Origin: JASHPR01 sp963808705
GTDB taxonomy: Bacteria > Actinomycetota > Actinomycetes > Streptosporangiales > Streptosporangiaceae
DNA: 64,000 nt
Assembly: GCA_963808705.1 (NCBI GenBank)
Contig: CAWEHB010000011.1
Coordinates: 124,001 to 188,000 of the forward strand
Reading direction: 5' to 3'
Below, piece by piece: positions 17,138 to 25,646 of the stretch. Numbering within the stretch: the stretch's first letter is position 1; each line of letters begins with the position of its first letter. Both the position numbers and the translations under genes were made by a program. The notes under the pieces were generated by a model that worked only from the letters and a program-made list of their open reading frames with translations, was not told the origin of the DNA and made no database searches.

Positions 17138-18070
17138 CTAGGCGCGTGATCTGCGGCGCCTGCTCCGGATGCCCAGCACGATCACGGCGCCGACGACGGC
17201 CGCGGCCGCCACCGGGATCATGCGCTTGAGCATCGGGCCGCCGGCCACGCTGAGCAGGTCGATCGCGTCGTCGTCCGGGGGACTCCACGGGCCCGCGCTC
17301 GCGCTGGCCGGGACGGGACCCGACCCGTTCACCACGCTGGCCGGGGCGGCCGCGGCCGGGCCGGCGCTGCCGTTCCCGCCGGGCCCGGACACGCTGAGGA
17401 CCAGCCCCCGCTCGGCGAGCTTCCGCCTGATCTCCTCCACCGACGCCGGGCCGATGTTCTCGATGGCGAGCAGCTCTTCGGGGGTGCGCGTGGCCAGGTC
17501 GCCCACCGTGTGGATGCCCTCGCGGCGCAGGCTGTTGTAGGACCGGAGGGAGAGGTTCAGGCTCTCGACCGACTGGCCTAGGTCCCCCTCCTGTTCGTCG
17601 CCGGCGCCCTCGTCCGCGGACGGCGGCTGGGCCGCCAGCATGTCGGCGAGATTGGACGCGAAGATCCCGATCAGCTTGCCGCCGACCTCGGCCATCACGC
17701 CCCGGCCGAACTGCGCGGGGCGCCCGGTCACGTTCAGCGTCGTGTGCACGATCACGTGGGTCTGGCCGTCCAGGCCCTCCAGCATCGAGCGCACCTTCGC
17801 CGACGCGGTGCCCGCGCCCCTGGTCTCCTTGCCCGACGCCTCCAGCGTGATGACGTGGGCGCTGGGGTCGCGCTCGGTGAACCGCGCCGTGCCGGCGTAG
17901 GTCATGGCGATCGGGCCGACCTTGACCTTGATCCGGCCCTTGATCTCGTCGCCGTCCACCGAGTCGAGGGTGGCGCCCGGCATGCAGGGCGCCACCCGCT
18001 CGACATCCAGCAGCACTTCCCACGCCCGGTTCTCGGGGACCGGGACGGTGAACGAGTGCTCTAGCTCCAT
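17138..18070 (-). CDS. coxG: CoxG-like SRPBCC protein fused to an RNA polymerase alpha-CTD-like domain and a membrane anchor
   Basis: Residues 1-147 are a CoxG/SRPBCC domain (VPVPENRAWEVLLDVERVAPCMPGA), the family that links CO-dehydrogenase-type enzymes to the membrane. Residues about 167-226 closely resemble the alpha-subunit C-terminal domain of RNA polymerase. Of the E. coli DNA/UP-element contact positions R265, N268, G296, S299 and E302 are kept (R176, N179, G207, S210, E213), while C269 is Ser (S180) and K298 is Ala (A209). A Pro/Ala linker leads to a membrane helix at about 283-301 and a basic tail (RSRRRRSRA). ATG 18070 has AGGAG nine bases upstream, within the end of coxM. The alpha-CTD-like module may be used only as a helix-hairpin scaffold. 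Confidence 0.88.
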   Translation of the reverse strand: MELEHSFTVPVPENRAWEVLLDVERVAPCMPGATLDSVDGDEIKGRIKVKVGPIAMTYAGTARFTERDPSAHVITLEASGKETRGAGTASAKVRSMLEGLDGQTHVIVHTTLNVTGRPAQFGRGVMAEVGGKLIGIFASNLADMLAAQPPSADEGAGDEQEGDLGQSVESLNLSLRSYNSLRREGIHTVGDLATRTPEELLAIENIGPASVEEIRRKLAERGLVLSVSGPGGNGSAGPAAAAPASVVNGSGPVPASASAGPWSPPDDDAIDLLSVAGGPMLKRMIPVAAAAVVGAVIVLGIRSRRRRSRA

Positions 18071-18073
18071 CTT

Positions 18074-18928
18074 CTAGACTCCTGCCGCCGCCGATAGCGC
18101 CCGGCCGGTCAGGACCTGCGCCAGGTGGCGCCGGTAGTCGGGCGCGCCGTGCAGGTCGCTCGGCGGCTCGGTCCCCTCGGCCGCGTGGGCCGCCGCCGCC
18201 CGCAGGGCATCCCTGCTGGCCTCGGCGCCCGCCGCGGCTGCTTCCGCCGCCGTCGCCCGCACTGGTACCGGCCCCATGTTAGTCAGGCCGACCCTGGCTT
18301 CGGCCACCCGGCCGTTCGAACGCCTCGTCAGGGCGGCCACGCCCACGATCGCCCAGGCCTGCGCGGTCCGGTGGAACTTCTCGTAGCGATAGCCCCAGCC
18401 GGCCAGCTTGGGCACCCGGATGCCGGTCAGGATCTCGGCCGGCTCCAGCGCGGTGGTCAGGTAGTCGACGAAGAAATCGGCGGCGGCGATCTCCCGGTCG
18501 CCCTGCGGGCCGCGGGCGGTGAGCGTCGCGTCCAGGGCCAGCGCCACGGCCGGCAGGTCGCCGGCCGGGTCGCCGTGCGCCAGCGAGCCGCCAATCGTGC
18601 CGCGGTGCCGCACCGCGGGATCGGCGACCGTGGCCGCGGCCTCGGCCAGCAGCCCGCAGTGCTCGGCGATCAGCGGGTCGTGGACCAGGTGGTAGTGCGT
18701 GGTCCCGGCGCCGATCAGCAGCGAGTCGCCCTCGTCACGCACGCCCTGCAGGCTGTCCAGCCCGCCGACGTCGACCAGCACCTCCGGGTTGGCGAGCCGC
18801 AGCCGCAGCAGCGGCAGCAGGCTCTGCCCGCCGGCGATCACCTTGGCGTCATCGCCGGCGTTGCCGAGCACATGCACGGCCTCGTCCAGCGAGACCGGGC
18901 GGAAGTAGTCGAACTTCGACGGGATCAT
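18074..18928 (-). CDS. coxM: Molybdenum hydroxylase FAD-binding medium subunit (CoxM-like)
   Basis: The 284-residue subunit carries FAD in a CO-dehydrogenase/xanthine-dehydrogenase-type complex. The two FAD motifs AGGQSLLPLL (about 32-41) and TIGGSLAHGDPAGD (about 111-124) are intact, and the CO-dehydrogenase flavoprotein C-terminal domain follows. The start is ATG 18928, which overlaps the coxL stop in ATGA and has GGAGG upstream, indicating translational coupling. The length is normal. Confidence 0.93.
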   Translation of the reverse strand: MIPSKFDYFRPVSLDEAVHVLGNAGDDAKVIAGGQSLLPLLRLRLANPEVLVDVGGLDSLQGVRDEGDSLLIGAGTTHYHLVHDPLIAEHCGLLAEAAATVADPAVRHRGTIGGSLAHGDPAGDLPAVALALDATLTARGPQGDREIAAADFFVDYLTTALEPAEILTGIRVPKLAGWGYRYEKFHRTAQAWAIVGVAALTRRSNGRVAEARVGLTNMGPVPVRATAAEAAAAGAEASRDALRAAAAHAAEGTEPPSDLHGAPDYRRHLAQVLTGRALSAAAGV

Positions 18929-21291
18929 GCCGCACCTCCGGTCTCTGTTGCATCCTCTATCGCGCGCCACACGTGTTCCGGGCTGCACGGCATCGTGACG
19001 TCCCGGACTCCCAGCGGCCGGAGCGCGTCGACGATCGCGTTCACCACCGCGGGCGTGGAGGCGATCGTGCCCGCCTCGCCGACGCCCTTGACGCCGAGCC
19101 GGTTGTCGGCCGGCGTCTCGGTCCGGCTGGTCTCCAGGGACGGCACGTCGGCTGCCGACGGTACCAGGTAGTCGGCCAGCGTCGTGGTCAGCAGGTTGCC
19201 GGCGTCGTCGTAGACCGCCTCCTCGTACAGGGCCTGCGCGATGCCCTGCGCGATGCCGCCGTGCACCTGGCCCTCGACGATCAGCGGGTTGACCACCTTG
19301 CCCACGTCGTCGACCGCGACGTACGAGCGGATCTTGACGAAGCCGGTCTCGGTGTCCACCTCGGCCGCGCACAGGTGGGTGCCGTGCGGGAACGAGAAGT
19401 TGTCCGGGTCGTACGTATGGTCGGAGTCCAGCGAGGGCTCGACGCCGTCCGGCAGGTTGTGCGCGGCGAAGGTGGCCAGCGCGATCTCGCCGATCGTGAC
19501 GCCCTTCTCCGGATCGCCGCGGACCGAGAACCGCCCCGGCGTCCACTCCAGGTCGTCGGCCGAGGCTTCGAGCATGCCCGCGGCGATCACCTTGGCCTTG
19601 TCGATCACCTTGTCGCAGGCGCCGACCAGGGCCATCCCGCCGACAGTCAGCGATCGCGAGCCGTAGGTGTCCATGCCCCTGGGCGCGATCTGGGTGTCGC
19701 CGTGCAGCACCCGGATGTCCTCGAACGGGACTCCGAGCTGATCGGCCACGATCTGGCTCCACGCCGTTTCATGGCCCTGGCCGTGCGCGCTGGACCCGGT
19801 CACCACCTCGACCTTGCCGGTGGGCAGCATCCGGATCGACGCGTGCTCCCAGCCGCCCGCCCCATAGGACAGCGACCCGAGAACGCGGGACGGAGCCAGG
19901 CCGCACATCTCGGTGAACGTCGAGATGCCGATGCCGAGCCGGACCGCGTCGCCGCGGGCGCTGCGTTCCGACTGCTCCCGGCGCAGGTCGTCGTAGCCGA
20001 ACAGCTCCTTGGCCTTGGCCGTGGCCGCCTCGTAGTTCCCCGAGTCGTAGGTCAGGCCGGCGATGGTGGTGAACGGGAATTCCTCGTGCTTGATCCAGTT
20101 GCGCTCCCGCAGCGCCAGCGGGTCCATGCCCAGCTCGACCGCGAGCTCGTCCATGATCCGCTCGATGGCGAAGGTGGCCTCGGGCCGGCCGGCGCCCCGG
20201 TAGGCGTCCGTGGGCATCTTCGTCGTGAAGATCCCGGTGCACTTGAACGCGTAAGCATCCATCTTGTAGATCGCGTTGAACATGAACGCGCCCAGCAGCG
20301 GGATGCCGGGCGTGACCAGCATCAGGTAGGCGCCCATGTCGGCCAGCAGGTCGACGTCCAGGCCGCGGATCCGCCCGTCGGCGTCGGCGGCGATCCTGAT
20401 CCGCTGCCACTGGTCCCGGCCGTGGTGCACGGTCATGTTCCCCTCGCTGCGCGACTCGGTCCACTTGACCGGCAGGCCCAGCTTGCGGGTGACCAGCACC
20501 GCCAGCACTTCCTCGGCGGTGACCTGCAGCTTCGAGCCGAAGCCGCCGCCCACATCGGGCGCGATCACCCGGATGTCCTGCTCACCGATCCCGGTGACCA
20601 GGGCCAGCATGATCCGCAGCACGTGCGGGATCTGGGTGGCCGACCACAACGTAAACTGATCGCCCTCGCACGAGGCCACCACCGCGCGCGGCTCCATCGC
20701 GCAGGGGATAAGCCGCTGCTGCCGGTAGGTGCGCTCCAGCACCACCGGGGCATCGCGGAACGCGGCCTCGATGTCGCCGTTGCCGAAGGTCCACACGAAG
20801 CTCTTGTTGCCGGCCTCGTGCACCTTCGGCGAGTCTTCGTCCAGCGCGGTCCTGATGTCGAGCACCGGCGGCAGCGGCTCGTAGTCGATCTCGATGGCCT
20901 CGACCGCGTCGGCGGCCTCGTACCTGTCACGCGCGACCACGACGGCCACGGCCTCGCCCACGTAGCGAACCTCGTCGACCGCCATCGGCGGGTGGGCCGG
21001 GATCACGATGTCGGGGGTGACGGGCCAGGCGCAGGGCAGGCTGCCCTGCTCGTCTTCAAAGTCGGCGCCGGAGAAGGCGGCGATCACACCGGGCTGGCTG
21101 CGGGCCGGGCCGACGTTCACCCTGGTGATCTTCGCGTGAGCGTACGGACTGCGCAGGAACGCCATGTGCAGCAGGCCGGGCAGCACGATGTTGTCAGTCC
21201 AGTTGGTCTGACCGGTGATGAGCCTGGCATCCTCCTTGCGCAGGCGCGCTCTGCCGAGCTCGGCGGGATGGCCAACGGTTGGCGCGGTCAT
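18925..21291 (-). CDS. coxL: Molybdopterin-binding large subunit of a CO-dehydrogenase-like hydroxylase (form II-type)
   Basis: The 788-residue protein is the catalytic molybdenum-cofactor subunit. The active-site loop reads AYRGAGR (363-369), the signature of form II CoxL-like proteins; form I CO dehydrogenases carry AYXCSFR with a Cu-binding cysteine. CO oxidation is therefore not demonstrated and another substrate is likely. DVGGGFGSK and GVKGVGEAGTI (catalytic Glu region) are present. ATG 21291 overlaps the coxS stop in ATGA; the frame is open 21 codons further, but those residues do not resemble the family. The S-L-M order is that of form II operons. Confidence 0.92.
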   Translation of the reverse strand: MTAPTVGHPAELGRARLRKEDARLITGQTNWTDNIVLPGLLHMAFLRSPYAHAKITRVNVGPARSQPGVIAAFSGADFEDEQGSLPCAWPVTPDIVIPAHPPMAVDEVRYVGEAVAVVVARDRYEAADAVEAIEIDYEPLPPVLDIRTALDEDSPKVHEAGNKSFVWTFGNGDIEAAFRDAPVVLERTYRQQRLIPCAMEPRAVVASCEGDQFTLWSATQIPHVLRIMLALVTGIGEQDIRVIAPDVGGGFGSKLQVTAEEVLAVLVTRKLGLPVKWTESRSEGNMTVHHGRDQWQRIRIAADADGRIRGLDVDLLADMGAYLMLVTPGIPLLGAFMFNAIYKMDAYAFKCTGIFTTKMPTDAYRGAGRPEATFAIERIMDELAVELGMDPLALRERNWIKHEEFPFTTIAGLTYDSGNYEAATAKAKELFGYDDLRREQSERSARGDAVRLGIGISTFTEMCGLAPSRVLGSLSYGAGGWEHASIRMLPTGKVEVVTGSSAHGQGHETAWSQIVADQLGVPFEDIRVLHGDTQIAPRGMDTYGSRSLTVGGMALVGACDKVIDKAKVIAAGMLEASADDLEWTPGRFSVRGDPEKGVTIGEIALATFAAHNLPDGVEPSLDSDHTYDPDNFSFPHGTHLCAAEVDTETGFVKIRSYVAVDDVGKVVNPLIVEGQVHGGIAQGIAQALYEEAVYDDAGNLLTTTLADYLVPSAADVPSLETSRTETPADNRLGVKGVGEAGTIASTPAVVNAIVDALRPLGVRDVTMPCSPEHVWRAIEDATETGGAA

Positions 21292-21755
21292 GGCGTCACC
21301 CCCGCCTCGGCGGCGCGCCGCACGGCGCGGACGATGTTCTGGTAGCCGGTGCACCGGCAGAGGTTGCCCTCAAGCCCGTCGCGGATCTCCTGCTCGCTGG
21401 GGTGCGGGTTGTCCCGCAGCAGGTCCGCGGCCGCCATGATCATTCCCGGCGTGCAGTAGCCGCACTGCAGCGCGTGCTCCTCGTTGAAGGCGCGTTGCAG
21501 CGGGTGCCACTCCCCGTTCGCGAGGCCCTCGATGGTGGTGATGTCGGCGCCGTCCGCCTGGACGGCGAGCACGGCACAGCTCTTGACCGAGGCGCCGTTC
21601 ATCAGCACGGTGCAGGCACCGCAGTTGGAGGTGTCGCACCCGACGGGCGTTCCGGTCTTGCCCACGACCTCTCTCAGGTAATAGACCAGCAGCATTCGCG
21701 GTTCGACGTTGTCGACGTAGCTGGTGCCGTCGACGGTGACGGTTATTTGCGTCAT
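21288..21755 (-). CDS. coxS: [2Fe-2S] small subunit of the molybdenum hydroxylase (CoxS-like)
   Basis: The 155-residue iron-sulfur subunit has the plant-ferredoxin-type cluster cysteines C40, C45, C48 and C60 (GCDTSNCGACT). It also has the alpha-helical cluster cysteines C98, C101, C133 and C135 (CGYCTPGM and CRCTGY). Together these pass electrons from molybdenum to FAD. The start is ATG 21755 with GAGGAG six bases upstream; this is the first gene of the coxS-L-M-G-kynU set. Confidence 0.95.
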   Translation of the reverse strand: MTQITVTVDGTSYVDNVEPRMLLVYYLREVVGKTGTPVGCDTSNCGACTVLMNGASVKSCAVLAVQADGADITTIEGLANGEWHPLQRAFNEEHALQCGYCTPGMIMAAADLLRDNPHPSEQEIRDGLEGNLCRCTGYQNIVRAVRRAAEAGVTP

Positions 21756-21883
21756 GCGGGCTCCTCGCAGTGGAGACGGCGTTTGCGCCTGAGGCAAACC
21801 TAGGGCTGCCGGCGCCCGCGCACCAGACCCGGGGTCCCCGGGCCAGCCCCGGCCCTGGCGATGGGTCGCATTTGTCCGGCGGC

Positions 21884-22609
21884 TTACCCGACCTCGATGA
21901 CCTGGAACCCCTCGGCCAGGTGCCCCTCGGGCAGCCCGGCCTGGGCCGCCGCCCGGGCCAGGCGCTCGCGCAGGAATTCCTCGAAGCCGTCCCGCTGCCC
22001 GACCTGGCTCACGTGGGACTCGAGCGCCGCGATCTTCTGCGGGAAGGTCTGGGTCACGTCCACGTAGTGCGTGGGCGTGCCGGTGCCGCTGATCCAGACC
22101 TCGGGCACGATCCAGGCGTCCAGGCCCTCGTCGGCGAGCAGCTCGGGAAACGCGAACGGGTTGCGGGCGTCCGGGTACACGGCGTCCAGGGCGGCGGAGC
22201 CGACCGCGCGGTGGTCCGGGTGGCCGATGCCGAGCCGGACGTAGTTGCGCTCCGGGGACGGGCAGACCACCCGCTGCGGGCGGACCTGCCGGATCACCCG
22301 GGCCAGGTCCCGGCGCAACTCCAGGGTGGCCTCCACCCGCCCGTCCGGGTAACCGAGGAACCGCAGGTCGTGCACGCCCACCTGGCTGGCGGCCGCGGTC
22401 TGCTCGGCGCGGCGGAGCGTGGCCATGTCGGAACGCGATATGCCCGGGTCGCTGCCGCCCGCGTCGCCGTCGGTGACGATGCAGTAGCTGACCTCGATCC
22501 CGGCGCCGGACCAGCGCGCGACCGTTCCGGCGGAGCCGAAGTCCACGTCGTCCGGGTGGGCGGCGATGACCAGGATCCGGCTTACCTCGGCGTCGTCGAG
22601 CACGTTCAT
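21884..22609 (-). CDS. PIG-L family zinc deacetylase
   Basis: The 241-residue protein has the PIG-L zinc motif AHPDDVDFG (about 16-24) and a second ligand segment HPDHRAVG (about 130-137). Family members remove acetyl groups from N-acetylglucosamine-type substrates, including the mycothiol enzymes MshB and Mca; which substrate applies here cannot be read. The start is set at ATG 22609, where family similarity begins; the Shine-Dalgarno match is weak. It lies 128 bp upstream of coxS in the same direction. Confidence 0.85.
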   Translation of the reverse strand: MNVLDDAEVSRILVIAAHPDDVDFGSAGTVARWSGAGIEVSYCIVTDGDAGGSDPGISRSDMATLRRAEQTAAASQVGVHDLRFLGYPDGRVEATLELRRDLARVIRQVRPQRVVCPSPERNYVRLGIGHPDHRAVGSAALDAVYPDARNPFAFPELLADEGLDAWIVPEVWISGTGTPTHYVDVTQTFPQKIAALESHVSQVGQRDGFEEFLRERLARAAAQAGLPEGHLAEGFQVIEVG

Positions 22610-22673
22610 GATCTTACCGGGCGGAAACCGATGAAGCGGTTGACAGGCCGCCGGCCCCGCGGCCATGATCGCG

Positions 22674-22720
22674 TACGGCGGACGATCCTCAGGCGTATTG
22701 ACTGAGAATCGTCCGCCGTA
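22674..22720 (-). terminator. Strong hairpin downstream of the aldehyde dehydrogenase gene
   Basis: TACGGCGGACGAT (22674-22686) pairs perfectly with ATCGTCCGCCGTA (22708-22720). After one C/A mismatch, CTCAG pairs with CTGAG, leaving a nine-base loop. It starts 17 bp past the stop of the leftward dehydrogenase gene and before the PIG-L gene, so a factor-independent terminator is the simplest reading. It lacks a U-tract. Confidence 0.75.
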
Positions 22721-22737
22721 ACGGATCTAGCCCAGGT

Positions 22738-24165
22738 TCAGTCGAGGGCCGACATGACGTGCTTGACGCGGGTGTAGTCCTCGAAGCCGTACATGGACAG
22801 GTCCTTGCCGTAGCCGGACTGCTTGAAGCCGCCGTGCGGCATCTCGGCCACCAGCGGGATGTGGGTGTTGATCCACACGCAGCCGAAGTCCAGCCGCCGC
22901 GACATCCGCATCGCCCGGCCGTGGTCGGAGGTCCACACCGACGAGGCCAGCCCGTATTCGGTGTCGTTGGCCCAGCGCACCGCCTCGTCCTCGTCGTCGA
23001 ACCGCTGCACGGTGATCACCGGGCCGAACACCTCGTTCTGGATGATCTCGTCGTCCTGGTGCAGCCCGTCGACCACGCTGGGCTCGAAGAAGTAGCCGCG
23101 GTCGCCGGTCCGCTTGCCGCCGGTGAGCACCCGGGCGTGGTCCGGCAGCCGCTGGATGAACCCGGACACCCGCTCGAGCTGGTTCTCGTTGTTCAGCGGC
23201 CCGAAGTCCGCGTCCTTGACGTCCGGCCCGCCCACGGTCTGGTTCTTGGCCTGCTCGACCAGGGCGTCCACGAACTCGTCGTGCACGCGGAGGCCGGTCA
23301 GCACCCGGGTCGCCGCGGTGCAGTCCTGGCCGGCGTTGAAGTAGCCGGCGATCGCGATCGCCTCGGCGGCCTTGGCCGGGTCCGCGTCGTTGAAGATCAC
23401 GACCGGGGCCTTGCCGCCGAGCTCCAGGTGCACCCGCTTCAGGCCCGGGGCGGCCGCGGCCGCCACCTCCCGGCCCGCGCGCACGCTGCCGGTGATCGAC
23501 ACCATCTGCGGCACCGGGTGGCCGATCAGGAGCCGGCCGGTGTCCCGGTCGCCGCAGACCACGTTGAACACGCCGGGCGGCAGGTGCTCGCTCATCAGCT
23601 GGGCCATCAGCACCGTGGAGGCCGGGGTGGTGTCCGACGGCTTGAGCACCATGGTGTTGCCGGCCGCGAGCGCGGGCGCCCACTTCCAGACCGCCATCAT
23701 CATCGGGTAGTTCCACGGCGTGACCGCGGCGCAGACCCCGATCGGCTCGCGGCGGATGAACGAGGTGAACCCGGACATGTACTCCCCGGCCGAGAGGCCG
23801 TGCAGCATCCGCGCGGCGCCGGCGAAGAACCGGATCTGGTCCACCATCGGCGGTATTTCCTCGGACAGGGTCAGCGCGATCGGCTTGCCGGTGTTCTGCG
23901 ACTCGACGGCGACGAGCTGCTCGGCCTTCTCCTCGATCGTGTCCGCGATCTTGAGCAGCGCCAGGCTGCGCTCGGCCGGGGTGGTGTCCCGCCAGCCCTC
24001 GAACGCGTCGGTGGCGGCGGCGAACGCGGCGGTGACCTCGGCCTCGCGGGATATCGGCGCGGTGGCGAAGACCTCCCCGGTGCTCGGGTCGATCAGGTCG
24101 GAGCGCTCGTCGTGGGCGAAGTCCGTGTCGCGCCCGCCGACGAAGTTCTGCAGGTCGTTCTTCAC
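22738..24165 (-). CDS. Aldehyde dehydrogenase, gamma-aminobutyraldehyde dehydrogenase type
   Basis: The 475-residue NAD-dependent ALDH has PWNYPMMMAVWKWAPALAAGN, the catalytic Glu in HLELGGKAP and the nucleophile Cys in GYFNAGQDCTAATR. The overall pattern is closest to 4-aminobutyraldehyde/aminoaldehyde dehydrogenases of polyamine degradation, which oxidise an omega-aminoaldehyde to the amino acid. It lies 30 bp downstream of a saccharopine-dehydrogenase-like gene, whose product may act in the same lysine or polyamine route; that link is inferred from position. Confidence 0.88.
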   Translation of the reverse strand: MKNDLQNFVGGRDTDFAHDERSDLIDPSTGEVFATAPISREAEVTAAFAAATDAFEGWRDTTPAERSLALLKIADTIEEKAEQLVAVESQNTGKPIALTLSEEIPPMVDQIRFFAGAARMLHGLSAGEYMSGFTSFIRREPIGVCAAVTPWNYPMMMAVWKWAPALAAGNTMVLKPSDTTPASTVLMAQLMSEHLPPGVFNVVCGDRDTGRLLIGHPVPQMVSITGSVRAGREVAAAAAPGLKRVHLELGGKAPVVIFNDADPAKAAEAIAIAGYFNAGQDCTAATRVLTGLRVHDEFVDALVEQAKNQTVGGPDVKDADFGPLNNENQLERVSGFIQRLPDHARVLTGGKRTGDRGYFFEPSVVDGLHQDDEIIQNEVFGPVITVQRFDDEDEAVRWANDTEYGLASSVWTSDHGRAMRMSRRLDFGCVWINTHIPLVAEMPHGGFKQSGYGKDLSMYGFEDYTRVKHVMSALD

Positions 24166-24195
24166 GAGGCCCTCCGTTCGGGATGTTTCTTGGGG

Positions 24196-25419
24196 TTACT
24201 TACCCGTGGGCGTCCGTTCCTCGCACGCCCACGGCGACCCGTAGTCGGTGAGCAGGTCGAGGAACGGCTGGGCGGGCAGCGCCTCCGGCCCGAGCACGCC
24301 AGCGCCGGACCAGGTCCCGGAGTCGATCAGCTCCAGCGCGACCACCGGGTTGACGGCGGTCTGCCAGACCACGGCCTGGGATCCGTACTCGGCCATGGAC
24401 CACGCGTTGTCCACGACGTGGTGCAGGTAGACCTCGCGCGGCGCGCCGTCCTTGCCGGTGCCGGTCACCCAGGTGCCCGCGCAGGTCAGGCCGGCCATCT
24501 TGTCGCCGAGCGTGGCCGGGTCCGGCAGGCAGGCGGCGACCACGTCGCGCGGCGACACGGCCTGGCCGCCGACCGTGACCGGGTCGGTGGAATCCAGCCC
24601 GAGCTTGTGCAGGGTCTGCAGCACGCCGATGAACTCCTCGCCCAGCCCGTACTTGAACGTCACCCGCCGGGCCTGGACCCAGCGCGGGATGAGCAGTACC
24701 TCCTCGTGCTCCACGTTGACGCACTCGACCGGGCCGATCCCGGCCGGGAAGACGAACGTCTCGGGCTCGCTGAACGGCGCGGTGGTGAACCAGCCCCGGT
24801 CGGCCTCCCAGATCACCGGCGGGTTGAGGCACTCCTCGATCGTGGTCCAGATGGAGAAGGTGGGCGCGAAGTCGTAGCCGGCCACGGTCAGGTTGGCGCC
24901 GTCCCGGACGCCGGCCTCGTCGATTTCGCTGAACATGGTGTCGGCCGCGTGCCGGGCGAACACGTCGGACAGGCCGGGCTCCACGCCGATGCCCGCCAGG
25001 GCCAGCAGCCCGCGCTCTTCCCACTGCCCGGCCAGGGCGAACTGGTCGTCGCCGAGCTTGACACCGGTCCTGGCGTAAGGCTCATCCTGGTGGGGATGGG
25101 ACAGCGACATGGCCATGTCCAGGTAGAGCGAGCCGGCCTGGAGCGCGGCGCGGAACAGCGGCATCACGAACCGGGGGTCGGTGGCGTTCATGAGCGCGTC
25201 GCAGCGGTACTCGGCCAGCAGGGCCGCCGTGGCTTCCTCGTCGCGCGCGTCAAGCTGGACGGCGGTGTACCGGTCGGGCGCGGCCTCGGTGGCACGCTGG
25301 GCCCGGCTAAGGTCGTAGTCGGCGATGACCAGATCGGCAAACCGGCGACGGGCGGCAATCCGCGCAAATGCCGTTCCAACGCCGCCGGCGCCCACGAGAA
25401 GTACCCGGCGGATGCTCAT
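24196..25419 (-). CDS. Saccharopine dehydrogenase family protein
   Basis: The 407-residue protein has an N-terminal Rossmann fold (VLLVGAGGVGTAFARIAARR) and the saccharopine-dehydrogenase/carboxynorspermidine-synthase type body (GAGIEPGLSD-like GIGVEPGLSDVFARH at about 174-188). Members catalyse reversible reductive condensation of an amino acid with a semialdehyde; pairing with the aminoaldehyde dehydrogenase suggests lysine or polyamine metabolism. The start is ATG 25419, where the family match begins. It is divergent from an APC permease gene with a 227-bp region that holds a palindrome. Confidence 0.85.
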   Translation of the reverse strand: MSIRRVLLVGAGGVGTAFARIAARRRFADLVIADYDLSRAQRATEAAPDRYTAVQLDARDEEATAALLAEYRCDALMNATDPRFVMPLFRAALQAGSLYLDMAMSLSHPHQDEPYARTGVKLGDDQFALAGQWEERGLLALAGIGVEPGLSDVFARHAADTMFSEIDEAGVRDGANLTVAGYDFAPTFSIWTTIEECLNPPVIWEADRGWFTTAPFSEPETFVFPAGIGPVECVNVEHEEVLLIPRWVQARRVTFKYGLGEEFIGVLQTLHKLGLDSTDPVTVGGQAVSPRDVVAACLPDPATLGDKMAGLTCAGTWVTGTGKDGAPREVYLHHVVDNAWSMAEYGSQAVVWQTAVNPVVALELIDSGTWSGAGVLGPEALPAQPFLDLLTDYGSPWACEERTPTGK

Positions 25420-25535
25420 GCAGCCGATCCTAGACCAGGCCACCCCTGGCACGGCTGGGACCGGTTGTGATACTGAGCTGTTACAACTGAAATCGTTGCC
25501 GTCAGGGGCGATTCATGCTAGAACCGTCGGACTGG

Positions 25536-25549
25536 TGTGCTTACGCACA
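25536..25549. promoter_or_regulatory. Operator-like palindrome between divergent genes
   Basis: TGTGC-TTAC-GCACA is a perfect five-base inverted repeat in the divergent region between the saccharopine-dehydrogenase-like gene and the APC permease gene. It is a candidate regulator site for both; no regulator gene lies adjacent. Confidence 0.4.
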
Positions 25550-25646
25550 ATCAAGGTGCTTAAATCGTCGCAACCGGGGCCTAGCGGCAGAGCGCCGGCC
25601 CGCGTCAGACCCGGCCCCGCCGGGTCGCTGCCAGGAGGGGTGAGCC

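Noticed and set aside
15860..21755. Aerobic CO dehydrogenase (form I)
   Set aside because: CoxL has AYRGAGR rather than AYXCSFR and the gene order is S-L-M, so form I function is not supported.
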